Shown piece by piece: positions 7,866 to 16,496 of a stretch of 64,000 nt of DNA (position 1 is its first letter; each line of letters begins with the position of its first letter). A program made the position numbers and the translations under genes. The notes beneath the pieces are model-generated. The model saw nothing but the letters and a program-made list of their open reading frames with translations. It did no database searches and was not told the origin of the DNA. This DNA comes from Pelagibius sp. Alg239-R121 (GTDB lineage Bacteria; Pseudomonadota; Alphaproteobacteria; Kiloniellales; Kiloniellaceae), in NCBI RefSeq assembly GCF_947331435.1, contig NZ_CAMZOF010000004.1, positions 124,001 to 188,000 on the forward strand. Direction: 5' to 3'.

Positions 7866-7902
7866 ACGGCCGTTCTTGTTCGAAACGAGCAAGAACGGCC
7901 GT
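7866..7902 (+). promoter_or_regulatory. Strong hairpin between tctC and tctB
   Basis: 7866-7878 and 7890-7902 are a perfect 13-bp inverted repeat (ACGGCCGTTCTTG / CAAGAACGGCCGT) with further pairing in the loop. No U-run follows, so it is more likely an mRNA-stabilising or processing element, or partial attenuator, that keeps the binding-protein message more abundant than the permease message. It lies 28 nt before the tctB start. Confidence 0.6.
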
Positions 7903-7930
7903 TCCTACTCCTCGTAACCAAGAGCTCGGC

Positions 7931-8404
7931 ATGCGCGTCAACGACGCCGTTTTCGGCATTATCCTTCTGCTCTTTTCCCTGGCCGTTATCCTCTATAGCC
8001 AAAGCTTTCCGGCGACCCATGGACAGAGCTATGGGCCGGATCTTTTCCCGGTGCTGATCGCATTGGGATTAAGTTTATGCGGTCTTGCCCTGACTCTGCG
8101 TGGATGGATGTCGCGTGCGAGCGTTCCCTGGATAGAGTTCGGCGCCTGGGCTCAGGACCGGGGTAAGGTCATCACCTTCGCCCTAGTGCCTGTCGGCTTG
8201 ATTTCCTACGTCCTGGTGGCGGACTTTCTGGGTTTCATTCCCACGGCACTCCTGTTCCTTTTTGTACTGCTGCGCCGCTTTGCGGTCGCACCCGCCAAGG
8301 CGCTCGTTATCGCGTTTACTGCGACCTTGGTCATTCACACGATTTTTGTGCGTTTCCTCCTGGTGCCCCTGCCATGGGGCCTGTTGCAGCCGGTGGCCTG
8401 GTAG
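7931..8404 (+). CDS. tctB: Tripartite tricarboxylate transporter small membrane subunit
   Basis: The 157-residue inner-membrane protein has four hydrophobic helices, starting MRVNDAVFGIILLLFSLAVILYSQSFP, followed by the YGPDLFPVLIALGL motif typical of TctB. It pairs with TctA to form the membrane part of the transporter. The frame is open upstream to 7724, but that part covers the tctC-tctB hairpin and is not protein-like, so ATG 7931 is preferred. The ribosome site is weak. tctA begins 2 nt after the stop. Confidence 0.88.
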   Translation: MRVNDAVFGIILLLFSLAVILYSQSFPATHGQSYGPDLFPVLIALGLSLCGLALTLRGWMSRASVPWIEFGAWAQDRGKVITFALVPVGLISYVLVADFLGFIPTALLFLFVLLRRFAVAPAKALVIAFTATLVIHTIFVRFLLVPLPWGLLQPVAW

Positions 8405-8406
8405 CC

Positions 8407-9903
8407 ATGGATATCCTACTTACCGCCTTCAGTTTGGTCTTCACGCCCTATGTGTTGCTGGTGATGTTGGGGGCTGCAATCTTCGGCCTCTTTGTCGGTT
8501 CGATTCCTGGACTCACGGCAACAATGGCAACCGCGCTGTTGATTCCCATCACCTTTTTCATGGATCCGGTTCCGGCAATCGCTGCCATCGTGACCACAGT
8601 GGCAATGGCAATCTTCGCCGGCGATATTCCCGGTTGCCTGCTTCGTATCCCGGGCACTCCTGCTTCGGCGGCCTATGCAGACGAAGCCTACGCCATGACC
8701 GCCAAAGGGCAGGCGGAAAAGGCACTTGGCACGAGTCTGGTATGCGCGGTCATCGGTGGTCTGATCGGTTCGCTGGTGCTGGCAACCACGGCCCCTCTGC
8801 TAGCGGAGTTCGCGATACAGTTCAGCTCGTTCGAGTACTTCTGGCTGGCGTGCCTTGGGTTGAGTTGTGCGGTCATGATTTCGAGCGGGTCGATGATCAA
8901 AGGACTGGTTTCGCTGCTGCTGGGTTTGTTTATCTCGACCATTGGCATCGATATCACGGCAGGCTATCCGCGCTTTACCTTCGGCAACGTCGAGTTGATG
9001 GGCGGGATCTCCTTCATCCCCGCGATGATCGGAATGTTCGCAGTGTCGGAGGTTTTGCGTTACATCGCCTCCAACCATGAAAAGCTTGCCGTGCCTCAGC
9101 AGTCGATCGGGAATGTTTTCCGTGGCCTGGGACCGGTGCTTGGACGCTACAAGATCAACCTGCTGCGCGGCGGGGTCATCGGGACGGCGATTGGCATCCT
9201 GCCTGGTGCCGGTGCCGATATTGCCGCCTGGGTGGCCTACGCGCTCTCCAAAAAGTTTTCCAGGGAGCCGGAAAAGTTTGGAACCGGCCATGTCGAAGGA
9301 CTGGTCGACAGCGGTTGCGCCAACAATGCAGGACTGAATGGTGCATGGGTGCCCGCCATCGTTTTTGGAATTCCCGGCGACTCGATCACCGCTATCGTCA
9401 TCGGCGTGCTCTACATGAAAGGTATGAACCCAGGCCCCACGGTCTTTCTTAACCAGCCGGAACTGATCTATGCGGTCTTCGTGGCGTTTTTTGTCGCCAA
9501 TCTGGCGCTGTTGCCTCTAGGTTTCATGGCGATCAAGCTGGCGCGTCAGGTCTTGCGAATCCCGCAGCCGGTTTTGATGCCGATGATCTTGTTGTTTTGC
9601 CTGGTTGGTGCATTTGCCATCAATAACACCGTCTTCGGTATTACGGTGATGTTGGTTTTGGGTTTGCTGGCCTACGTCATGGAGGAGAACGGCTTTCCAA
9701 TTGCGCCGACCATTCTCGGCATCGTGCTGGGAACGATGCTGGAGGATAATTTTATGTCTTCCATGATCAAGGCGGATGGCGATCTTTTGGGCTTCTTCTC
9801 CAGGCCGATCGCCCTGGTTTTGGGTGTTGTGACCCTCACCGTCTGGTTCTTGCCGCCCGTAATTCGTGCTGTGCGTGCCGGAAGGAGCGGGAACGGAGGA
9901 TAA
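8407..9903 (+). CDS. tctA: Tripartite tricarboxylate transporter large membrane subunit
   Basis: The protein of about 498 residues starts MDILLTAFSLVFTPYVLLVM and is almost wholly hydrophobic, with 11-12 helices. TctA hallmarks are GSIPGLTATMATALLIPITF near residue 36, a second GILPGAGADIAAWVAYALSK loop, VDSGCANNAGLNGAWVPAIVFGIPGDSITAIVIGVL, and a C-terminal EENFMSS-like segment. It is the transport channel of the secondary, ion-driven TTT importer. ATG 8407 is preferred over 8374 because it follows the tctB stop at once and matches the family N-terminus. Confidence 0.93.
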   Translation: MDILLTAFSLVFTPYVLLVMLGAAIFGLFVGSIPGLTATMATALLIPITFFMDPVPAIAAIVTTVAMAIFAGDIPGCLLRIPGTPASAAYADEAYAMTAKGQAEKALGTSLVCAVIGGLIGSLVLATTAPLLAEFAIQFSSFEYFWLACLGLSCAVMISSGSMIKGLVSLLLGLFISTIGIDITAGYPRFTFGNVELMGGISFIPAMIGMFAVSEVLRYIASNHEKLAVPQQSIGNVFRGLGPVLGRYKINLLRGGVIGTAIGILPGAGADIAAWVAYALSKKFSREPEKFGTGHVEGLVDSGCANNAGLNGAWVPAIVFGIPGDSITAIVIGVLYMKGMNPGPTVFLNQPELIYAVFVAFFVANLALLPLGFMAIKLARQVLRIPQPVLMPMILLFCLVGAFAINNTVFGITVMLVLGLLAYVMEENGFPIAPTILGIVLGTMLEDNFMSSMIKADGDLLGFFSRPIALVLGVVTLTVWFLPPVIRAVRAGRSGNGG

Positions 9904-9955
9904 CCTTGGGTCGGTGCAAACGCAGGATATTGCTTCTTACTCTGTCGCGATCGAA

Positions 9956-9971
9956 TTTTCGTATTCGAAAA
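9956..9971. promoter_or_regulatory. Candidate GlpR operator upstream of glpR
   Basis: TTTTCG-TATT-CGAAAA is a 6-bp inverted repeat with a 4-nt spacer. It closely resembles the E. coli GlpR consensus core (TCGWWCGA within A/T flanks). Related TTTTCG half sites occur before glpD. It probably mediates autoregulation. Confidence 0.5.
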
Positions 9972-10040
9972 AATCACCTGATGCGTCTATCCTTCTTTTT
10001 CTGCTTCTTTTCGAACAAACATAGATGATTGATGGTCCCC

Positions 10041-10811
10041 ATGTTGAACCTGAGTCAACGGCAACAGCGTATTCTTGAAGTGGTTCGCAAGGAGGGTTTC
10101 GTTTCAATCGAATCCCTGGCGCAGCTTTTCGCCGTCACTGCACAGACGATCCGCAGTGATGTCAATCAACTGAGCGGAATGTCGCTGCTGCGCCGCTATC
10201 ATGGCGGAGTCGGGTTGTCTTCGTCTGTCGAAAACGAATCTTACGACAGCCGGCAAATCAAGAGCCTGAATGAGAAACGGCGCATTGCTGCGACCCTGGT
10301 CAAGCATATCCCAGCCCAGGCATCGCTGTTCATCAACATCGGCACCACGACTGAGGAAATTGCGAAGGCTCTGCTCAATCACAGAGATCTGCGCATTATC
10401 ACGAACAATCTCAATGTCGCCCGTATTCTCTCGGCCAACCCTAGTTTCGAGGTCATCATCGCAGGAGGGGTCGTGCGCAGCCGTGACCAGGGCATCACAG
10501 GGGAAGCCACCGTCGACTTCATCGATCAGTTTAAGGTCGATTTTGGGATTGTCGGGATTTCAGGAATCGACAACGATGGCACTCTGCTCGACTTCGATTA
10601 CCGCGAAGTGCGGGTTGCCAAAGCCATTATTCAAAACTCTCGGGCAGTCTTCATGGCGGCGGACTGGACCAAGTTCGGCCGCAACGCAATGGTCCGCTTG
10701 GGGCATGTCTCGCAGATCGACGCCTTTTTTACCGATCGACGCCCCGACAAGGAAATGTGCCGCATTTTGAGAGAAGCGGACGTCACTCTGCACATTCCAG
10801 ATGAGGACTAA
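10041..10811 (+). CDS. glpR: DeoR-family glycerol-3-phosphate regulon repressor
   Basis: The protein of about 256 residues starts MLNLSQRQQRILEVVRKEGFVSIESLAQLF, the DeoR-type N-terminal winged helix, and continues with AQTIRSDVNQLSG as recognition helix. The C-terminal sugar-phosphate sensor domain has FINIGTTTEEIAKALL, ITNNLNVARIL and VVRSRDQGITGEA. TTG 10029 and ATG 10032 are possible earlier starts; ATG 10041 matches the family length best. It lies directly before glpD and the glycerol ABC genes, so glycerol-3-phosphate is the likely inducer. Confidence 0.9.
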   Translation: MLNLSQRQQRILEVVRKEGFVSIESLAQLFAVTAQTIRSDVNQLSGMSLLRRYHGGVGLSSSVENESYDSRQIKSLNEKRRIAATLVKHIPAQASLFINIGTTTEEIAKALLNHRDLRIITNNLNVARILSANPSFEVIIAGGVVRSRDQGITGEATVDFIDQFKVDFGIVGISGIDNDGTLLDFDYREVRVAKAIIQNSRAVFMAADWTKFGRNAMVRLGHVSQIDAFFTDRRPDKEMCRILREADVTLHIPDED

Positions 10812-10860
10812 GCCCCAGGGCTGGATGCAGCGCGGCGTGCATTGAAATCGTTTTCATTAA

Positions 10861-10896
10861 TTTTCGTTTCTTTCGTTTTAGAGAATAAAATTTTCG
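10861..10896 (+). promoter_or_regulatory. TTTTCG half-site cluster before glpD
   Basis: Three half sites, TTTTCGTTT at 10861, TTTCGTTTT at 10871 and TTTTCGATT at 10891, lie in an AT-rich stretch about 100-135 nt before glpD. They match the half site of the palindrome upstream of glpR. This suggests one repressor, probably GlpR, controls both promoters. Confidence 0.45.
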
Positions 10897-10996
10897 ATTG
10901 TCAAAATCCAACCTTGCGAGTAGGCTTGAATTAACCAAGCTTTCGACAGCCGGGATCAACGGCGCGATACACTGAATTTGTGGGGAGAAACGTCTG

Positions 10997-12562
10997 GTGG
11001 CGCAGGAAAAGCCACTCGATGTCGCTGTTATTGGCGGCGGAGTCAACGGAACCGGAATCGCGCGGGATGCGGCGGGCCGGGGTCTGTCAGTTTTGCTTTG
11101 TGAAAAAAATGACCTGGGCAGCGGAACTTCTTCTGCCAGCACTAAGCTGATCCACGGCGGTCTTCGCTATCTCGAACAATATGAATTCCGGCTGGTGCGC
11201 GAATCCCTGATGGAGCGCGAAGTTCTGCTGCGTGCCGCGCCGCACATCATTTGGCCGATGCGTTTCGTCCTGCCGCATAACAAATCGCTGCGGCCGGCCT
11301 GGATGATTCGGCTTGGCCTCTTCCTCTACGATCATCTCGGTGGGCGAAAGCTGCTACCGTCTTCGTCAGGCGTGAAGCTGATAAATCATCCCTCCGGTGC
11401 GCCGCTCCAGGACGAGATGACCAAGGGCTTTGTCTATTCAGACTGTTGGGTCCAGGACGCCCGCCTTGTGGTGTTGAACGCGTTGGACGCACGTGAACAT
11501 GGCGCAGAAATTCTTACCCGCACCGAATGTCTCTCCGCACGCCGGGTGGACGATCTCTGGGAAGTCGAGCTTCGGGATTTGCTGAGTGGTGAAGCCCGCA
11601 CAGTCAAAGCGCGGGCTTTGGTGAATGCCGCCGGTCCTTGGGTCGCGTCGGTGCTCGAGCAGCGTGTTGGCTCGAACCGGGCGGCCGGTCTACGCATGAT
11701 CAAGGGCAGCCATATCGTTGTGCCGGCTATGTTCGATCACGATTTCTCCTATATTTTTCAGAATCCCGACGGCCGCATTGTCTTTGCAATTCCCTACGAA
11801 GGGAAGTTCACCCTGGTGGGGACCACTGACGTCGAATATGAGGGCGATCCGGCAGAGGTGGCGATTTCGGATGATGAGGTTTCTTATCTTTGCAGCGCGG
11901 TCAATCAGTATTTCAAGTCAGGTATAGCGCCGAAGGATGTGGTCTGGACCTATTCAGGTGTGCGACCTCTCTACGACGACGATTCGCAGTCCGCATCCAC
12001 AGTGACGCGGGATTACGTTCTGGACTTGGACGAGCAGGAAGGCGCCGCGCCGTTGCTGAATGTTTTCGGCGGCAAGATCACGACCTTCCGTAAACTGGCC
12101 GAGCATGCCATGGAAAAACTCTGTCCCTTGATCAACTGTACTGCGCCCGACTGGACGGATGGCTCGATTTTGCCCGGTGGAGACATTGGACGCGGGGGCA
12201 GGGAGACTGCAAACCAGAATGACGGACAGAGTAGCGTTGATTTCGACGGTTTCTTCGAACGCTTTGCCGCGCAGCATCCTTGGCTGCCGCGGGATCTCGC
12301 GTGGCGTTATGCGCGGAACTACGGCGCACGAGCCGCGATGGTTGTCGGCGATGCCAAAGATATTGGCGGTCTGGGCCGTGAGCTGGGCGACGGAATCTAC
12401 GAAGCGGAATTAAGTTACCTCGTCGAACAGGAGTGGGTCGTCGAAGCGGCCGACCTGCTATGGAGGCGGTCGAAACTGGGTCTGCATGTCTCGAACGAGA
12501 CGGTTGAAGAGATCAAGTCCTGGTTAGGACAAAACGGACTTTCCGGTCGCCGGGTCGGATAA
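10997..12562 (+). CDS. glpD: Aerobic glycerol-3-phosphate dehydrogenase
   Basis: The 521-residue flavoprotein has the FAD-binding N-terminus DVAVIGGGVNGTGIARDAAGRGLSV and GlpD signatures ASTKLIHGGLRYLEQYEFRLV and GVRPLYDDD. It oxidises glycerol-3-phosphate to dihydroxyacetone phosphate at the inner face of the membrane and reduces quinone. The start is GTG 10997 with GGGGAGAA before it. It leads an operon of glycerol transport genes and lies 185 nt behind glpR. The length agrees with alphaproteobacterial GlpD. Confidence 0.94.
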   Translation: MAQEKPLDVAVIGGGVNGTGIARDAAGRGLSVLLCEKNDLGSGTSSASTKLIHGGLRYLEQYEFRLVRESLMEREVLLRAAPHIIWPMRFVLPHNKSLRPAWMIRLGLFLYDHLGGRKLLPSSSGVKLINHPSGAPLQDEMTKGFVYSDCWVQDARLVVLNALDAREHGAEILTRTECLSARRVDDLWEVELRDLLSGEARTVKARALVNAAGPWVASVLEQRVGSNRAAGLRMIKGSHIVVPAMFDHDFSYIFQNPDGRIVFAIPYEGKFTLVGTTDVEYEGDPAEVAISDDEVSYLCSAVNQYFKSGIAPKDVVWTYSGVRPLYDDDSQSASTVTRDYVLDLDEQEGAAPLLNVFGGKITTFRKLAEHAMEKLCPLINCTAPDWTDGSILPGGDIGRGGRETANQNDGQSSVDFDGFFERFAAQHPWLPRDLAWRYARNYGARAAMVVGDAKDIGGLGRELGDGIYEAELSYLVEQEWVVEAADLLWRRSKLGLHVSNETVEEIKSWLGQNGLSGRRVG

Positions 12563-12633
12563 CCGGCTCTGGCAATCGACTGGTTGGGGGCCACGGTCTA
12601 ACGGCTGTGGAATAGCGGAGGAACTCGTTAAGT

Positions 12634-13752
12634 ATGTTAGAGCTGATCGATGTTGGTAAGCGGGTTGAAGGGCAGGATCACATCCGTGATGTGAACCTGA
12701 GCTTTGACGAAGGCTCGCTCAACGTTCTGCTCGGGCCAACGCTCTCGGGTAAGACATCGCTGATGCGTTTGATGGCCGGATTGGACAAGCCGACCTCCGG
12801 CGATATCCGGGTCAATGGAAACTCCGTGGTGGGCATGGCGGTCCAGAAGCGCAATGTCGCCATGGTCTATCAGCAATTCATCAATTATCCGACGCTGACG
12901 GTCTACGAAAATATTGCATCGCCAATGCGGGTGGCGGGTGCCGATGCGGCCAACATCGATCGCAAAGTGCGCGAAGCCGCAGCCCTCATGAAGCTGACCG
13001 AGTTTCTTGACCGTGTGCCGCTCAATCTGTCCGGTGGCCAGCAGCAGCGCACGGCCCTGGCAAGGGCGCTTGTCAAAGGCGCCGATCTGGTGCTGTTGGA
13101 CGAGCCGCTTGCCAATCTCGATTACAAGCTGCGCGAAGAGTTACGCGTGGAGCTGCCCCGGATCTTTGCCGAGACCGGGGCGATCTTCATTTATGCGACG
13201 ACCGAGCCGCATGAAGCGCTGCTGCTTGGCGGCAAGACGGCGAGCCTTTCGGAGGGCCGCGTCACGCAGTTCGGCCCCACCATCGAAGTCTACAATCGTC
13301 CGTCTGATTTGATCACCGCGCAGACCTTTTCCGACCCGCCCATGAACATCGTTCCCATGACCAAAACCGGCAGCGTTTTTGTCTTTGCCGGCAAGCAGGT
13401 GCCGGTATCCGGTGACCTCGTGAGACTGGCCGACGGTCCTTACAAGGTCGCGATCCGTCCACACCACCTGATGCTGCATGCGCCTGCCGGGGAATCTCTT
13501 GAGTTGGAGGTGACCGTTTCGACCACAGAGATCACCGGCTCTGAAAGCTTTGTTCATGTGGAAACAATGGGTGAGCGCTGGGTAACACTCACACACGGCG
13601 TGCACAGGGTCGAAGTTGGCGATCGGATCTCAGTCTATCTCGATCCCCGGAGTTTTTTCGTTTTCGACAATCAGGACCGGCTGGTAGCCGCACCTTCGCA
13701 GGACATCCTCCCGCATGAGGATCTGGCCAGCGCAAGCGCGGGGCACGGGTGA
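12634..13752 (+). CDS. glpS: Glycerol ABC transporter ATPase GlpS, switch-His missing
   Basis: The 372-residue ATPase resembles the MalK/UgpC type with a C-terminal TOBE-like part. Walker A is GPTLSGKT (residues 34-41), the signature LSGGQQQR is intact (132-139) and Walker B is LVLLDE (152-157). The H-loop reads YATTEP (187-192), so the switch His found in most ABC ATPases is a Thr at 190. Its partner GlpT keeps that His but lacks the signature. AGGA lies before ATG 12634. The gene order matches the Rhizobium leguminosarum glpSTPQUV glycerol importer. Confidence 0.92.
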   Translation: MLELIDVGKRVEGQDHIRDVNLSFDEGSLNVLLGPTLSGKTSLMRLMAGLDKPTSGDIRVNGNSVVGMAVQKRNVAMVYQQFINYPTLTVYENIASPMRVAGADAANIDRKVREAAALMKLTEFLDRVPLNLSGGQQQRTALARALVKGADLVLLDEPLANLDYKLREELRVELPRIFAETGAIFIYATTEPHEALLLGGKTASLSEGRVTQFGPTIEVYNRPSDLITAQTFSDPPMNIVPMTKTGSVFVFAGKQVPVSGDLVRLADGPYKVAIRPHHLMLHAPAGESLELEVTVSTTEITGSESFVHVETMGERWVTLTHGVHRVEVGDRISVYLDPRSFFVFDNQDRLVAAPSQDILPHEDLASASAGHG

Positions 13753-13756
13753 AACA

Positions 13757-14830
13757 ATGGCTCAGATAACACTCGACAAACTCGCCCATTCCTATCTTCC
13801 CGATCCGAAAAGCGAAGCAGATTTCGCGCTGAAGGAAATCGATTACGTCTGGGAAGATGGCGGTGCCTACGCCCTGCTTGGCCCTTCCGGTTGCGGCAAG
13901 ACCACGCTGCTGAACATCATTTCCGGTCTGTTGGTGCCCTCGCGTGGGCGCATCGTTTTCGGCGAGGAGGATGTGACCCACTATGCGCCCGAGCAGCGCA
14001 ACATTGCTCAGGTGTTCCAGTTTCCCGTGATCTACGACACCATGACCGTCGCAGAAAACCTGGCCTTTCCGCTGGTTAACCGGCAGGTGCCGAGGGACGA
14101 GATCGACAAACGGGTCGCCGAGATGATCAAGGTCCTGGATTTGGGTGACAAGGCCAATCGCAAGGCGCGGGGCCTGACCGCCGACGAAAAACAGAAAATC
14201 TCTCTTGGGCGCGGCCTCGTGCGTTACGACGTGAACGCCATTCTTTTCGACGAGCCGCTGACCGTCATCGACCCTCATCTCAAATGGCAGCTGCGCACCA
14301 AGCTCAAGGAACTGCATCACGAGTTCGGCCACACCATGATCTATGTTACGCACGACCAGACGGAGGCACTGACCTTCGCCGACAAGGTGGTTGTGATGTA
14401 CGAAGGCGAGGTTGTGCAGATCGGTACACCGGAGGAGCTCTTTGATGAACCGGCCCATACTTTCGTCGGCTACTTCATCGGTTCACCGGGCATGAACGTT
14501 CTGCCCTGCGAGGTGGCTGGGAACCAGCTTCGGCTTGGCGGGCAGGACATTTCCTTGCAGCGTAGATATCAGCAGCTTGACGGGATTGTCGAGATGGGCG
14601 TGCGGCCTGAATTCGTCAGTCTTGCGGCTAATGGTGAGGGCGTGCCGATCTCGATCTCGGCGGTTGAGGATATCGGCCGCTTTAAGATCGTACGAGCCCA
14701 GCTTGAGGGCCGAAGCTTCAATGCCGTGTTGCCGGAGGGGGCCGAGATTCCAGCCGAGGCAACCGCGGTGATCGATCCGCAGCGGATCGGCATCTATCAA
14801 GATTCCCATCTCGTGCGTGGAGAAGTCTGA
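13757..14830 (+). CDS. glpT: Glycerol ABC transporter ATPase GlpT, degenerate signature motif
   Basis: The 357-residue ATPase starts MAQITLDKLAHSY at 13757, 4 nt after the glpS stop; the frame also allows 13715. Walker A is GPSGCGKTT (42-50) and the H-loop YVTHDQTEA (196-204) is intact. The signature LSGGQ is replaced by LTADEKQ (140-146), followed by KISLGRGLVR. Walker B is AILFDEPLTVIDPHL. Combined with GlpS, only one of the two composite nucleotide sites would have both an intact signature and an intact switch His. The role is ATP-driven glycerol uptake. Confidence 0.92.
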   Translation: MAQITLDKLAHSYLPDPKSEADFALKEIDYVWEDGGAYALLGPSGCGKTTLLNIISGLLVPSRGRIVFGEEDVTHYAPEQRNIAQVFQFPVIYDTMTVAENLAFPLVNRQVPRDEIDKRVAEMIKVLDLGDKANRKARGLTADEKQKISLGRGLVRYDVNAILFDEPLTVIDPHLKWQLRTKLKELHHEFGHTMIYVTHDQTEALTFADKVVVMYEGEVVQIGTPEELFDEPAHTFVGYFIGSPGMNVLPCEVAGNQLRLGGQDISLQRRYQQLDGIVEMGVRPEFVSLAANGEGVPISISAVEDIGRFKIVRAQLEGRSFNAVLPEGAEIPAEATAVIDPQRIGIYQDSHLVRGEV

Positions 14831-14833
14831 GCC

Positions 14834-15697
14834 ATGGTGAAGGTACAGAACAACAAAGCCTGGTTCATGGTCCTGCCGGTCCTTTTCATCGTGGCGCTCA
14901 ATGCCATTGTGCCATTGATGACCGTCGTCAACTATTCGGTTCAGGACACATTCGGAAACAACGTCTTCTTTTTCGAGGGAACGCGCTGGTTCAGTGAGGT
15001 CCTGGCTTCGGAGCGTTTCCACGGTGCGCTGCTGCGGCAGTTCTTTCTGACCGCCACCATTCTTGCAATCGAGATTCCGCTTGGTGTGGCCATCGCCCTT
15101 ACTATGCCACGCACAGGCTTTTGGGCCTCGGTCTGTCTGGTGTTGATGGCGCTGCCGCTGCTGATCCCCTGGAATGTGGTTGGGGCCATGTGGAACATCT
15201 ACGCGCTACCGGATATCGGCCTGTTGGGTTACGGCTTGAACTGGCTCGGTATTCCTTACGACTTCACCCAGCAGCCGGTTTCCGCCTGGTTCACCGTTAT
15301 CCTGATGGATGTCTGGCACTGGACCTCGCTGGTGGTGCTGCTGGCTTATGCCGGTCTTCAATCGATCGACGAAAACTATTACCGGGCGGCACAGATCGAC
15401 GGCGCCTCACGCTGGGCCGTGTTCCGTTTCATCCAGTTGCCGAAGATGAAGCATGTGCTGACCATCGCGATCCTGCTCCGTTTTATGGATAGTTTCATGA
15501 TTTACACGGAGCCCTTTGTGTTGACTGGTGGTGGTCCGGGCAACTCGACGACGGTGCTGTCGATCGATCTCGTGAAGGCGGCGTTGGGCGAATTCAATCT
15601 TGGGGTCGCCTCTGCAATGAGCATTATCTACTTCCTGATGACGCTGCTGGTCTGCTGGCTCTTCTATACCATTACCATGCAGGGAGAGAGAGAATGA
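14834..15697 (+). CDS. glpP: Glycerol ABC transporter permease GlpP
   Basis: The 287-residue inner-membrane permease is of the MalF type, with six or so hydrophobic helices. The cytoplasmic EAA loop reads YRAAQIDGASRWAVFRFIQLPKMK, which docks with the ATPases. It starts 3 nt after the glpT stop, and its own stop overlaps the glpQ start as ATGA, so the genes are tightly coupled. It belongs to the glycerol importer by position and family. Confidence 0.92.
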   Translation: MVKVQNNKAWFMVLPVLFIVALNAIVPLMTVVNYSVQDTFGNNVFFFEGTRWFSEVLASERFHGALLRQFFLTATILAIEIPLGVAIALTMPRTGFWASVCLVLMALPLLIPWNVVGAMWNIYALPDIGLLGYGLNWLGIPYDFTQQPVSAWFTVILMDVWHWTSLVVLLAYAGLQSIDENYYRAAQIDGASRWAVFRFIQLPKMKHVLTIAILLRFMDSFMIYTEPFVLTGGGPGNSTTVLSIDLVKAALGEFNLGVASAMSIIYFLMTLLVCWLFYTITMQGERE

Positions 15698-16494
15698 CCC
15701 GTCTCCGCTGGCTGGTGCCGACGCTCTACATCATCTTCCTGATGCTGCCGATCTATTGGCTGTTGAACATGTCGTTCAAGACCACCAACGAGATCCTGGG
15801 TGGTTTCTCATGGTTCCCCGCCGAATTCACCATCGAGAGCTACGTCAAGATCTTCACCGACCCGACTTGGTATAGCGGTTACATCAATTCGATCATCTAC
15901 GTCGGGCTCAACACGGTAATATCTGTCTCCTTCGCGCTGCCGGCTGCTTATGCTTTCTCGCGCTATCGTTTTGTCGGCGACAAGCATCTGTTCTTCTGGC
16001 TGTTGACCAACCGAATGGCGCCGCCGGCCGTCTTTGCATTGCCTTTCCTGCAGCTCTATTCGGCCTTGGAGCTCTTTGATACGCACTTTGCCGTCGCACT
16101 TGCGCATTGTCTTTTCAATATTCCTCTGGCGGTCTGGATTCTGGAAGGCTTCATCTCCGGTGTGCCGCGTGAGATCGATGAGACCGCCTATCTTGACGGC
16201 TATTCCTTTCCGCGGTTTTTCACAAAGATCTTCATGCCCCTGATCGGCAGCGGTATCGGCGTGACGGCGTTCTTCTGTTTCATGTTCTCCTGGGTAGAAC
16301 TGTTGCTGGCCAAGACGCTGACGTCGGTCGAGGCGAAACCGATCGCGGCTGTCATGACCCGGACGGCGAGTACCTCCGGCTATGAATTGGGGCTGCTCGC
16401 AGCGGCGGGTGTGTTGACTATCATCCCAGGTGCGATCGTGATTTATTTCGTCCGGAATTATATCGCCAAGGGCTTTGCGATGGGGAGGGTTTGA
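15694..16494 (+). CDS. glpQ: Glycerol ABC transporter permease GlpQ
   Basis: The 266-residue permease is of the MalG type, with a loop DETAYLDGYSFPRFFTKIFMPL as EAA motif and a typical N-terminus (LVPTLYIIFLMLPIYWLLNMSFKTTNEI). It forms the membrane channel together with GlpP. The start ATG 15694 overlaps the glpP stop by 4 nt. The symbol is that of the rhizobial transport operon and has nothing to do with the E. coli phosphodiesterase GlpQ. Confidence 0.92.
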   Translation: MTRLRWLVPTLYIIFLMLPIYWLLNMSFKTTNEILGGFSWFPAEFTIESYVKIFTDPTWYSGYINSIIYVGLNTVISVSFALPAAYAFSRYRFVGDKHLFFWLLTNRMAPPAVFALPFLQLYSALELFDTHFAVALAHCLFNIPLAVWILEGFISGVPREIDETAYLDGYSFPRFFTKIFMPLIGSGIGVTAFFCFMFSWVELLLAKTLTSVEAKPIAAVMTRTASTSGYELGLLAAAGVLTIIPGAIVIYFVRNYIAKGFAMGRV

Positions 16495-16496
16495 TC

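Noticed and set aside
7724-7930. Upstream extension of tctB
   Set aside because: It covers the tctC-tctB hairpin and reads as non-protein-like sequence; TctB proteins start at MRVNDA-like Met.
13589-14458. 289-codon ORF on the minus strand opposite glpT
   Set aside because: It is the reverse shadow of a conserved ABC ATPase and has no recognisable domain.
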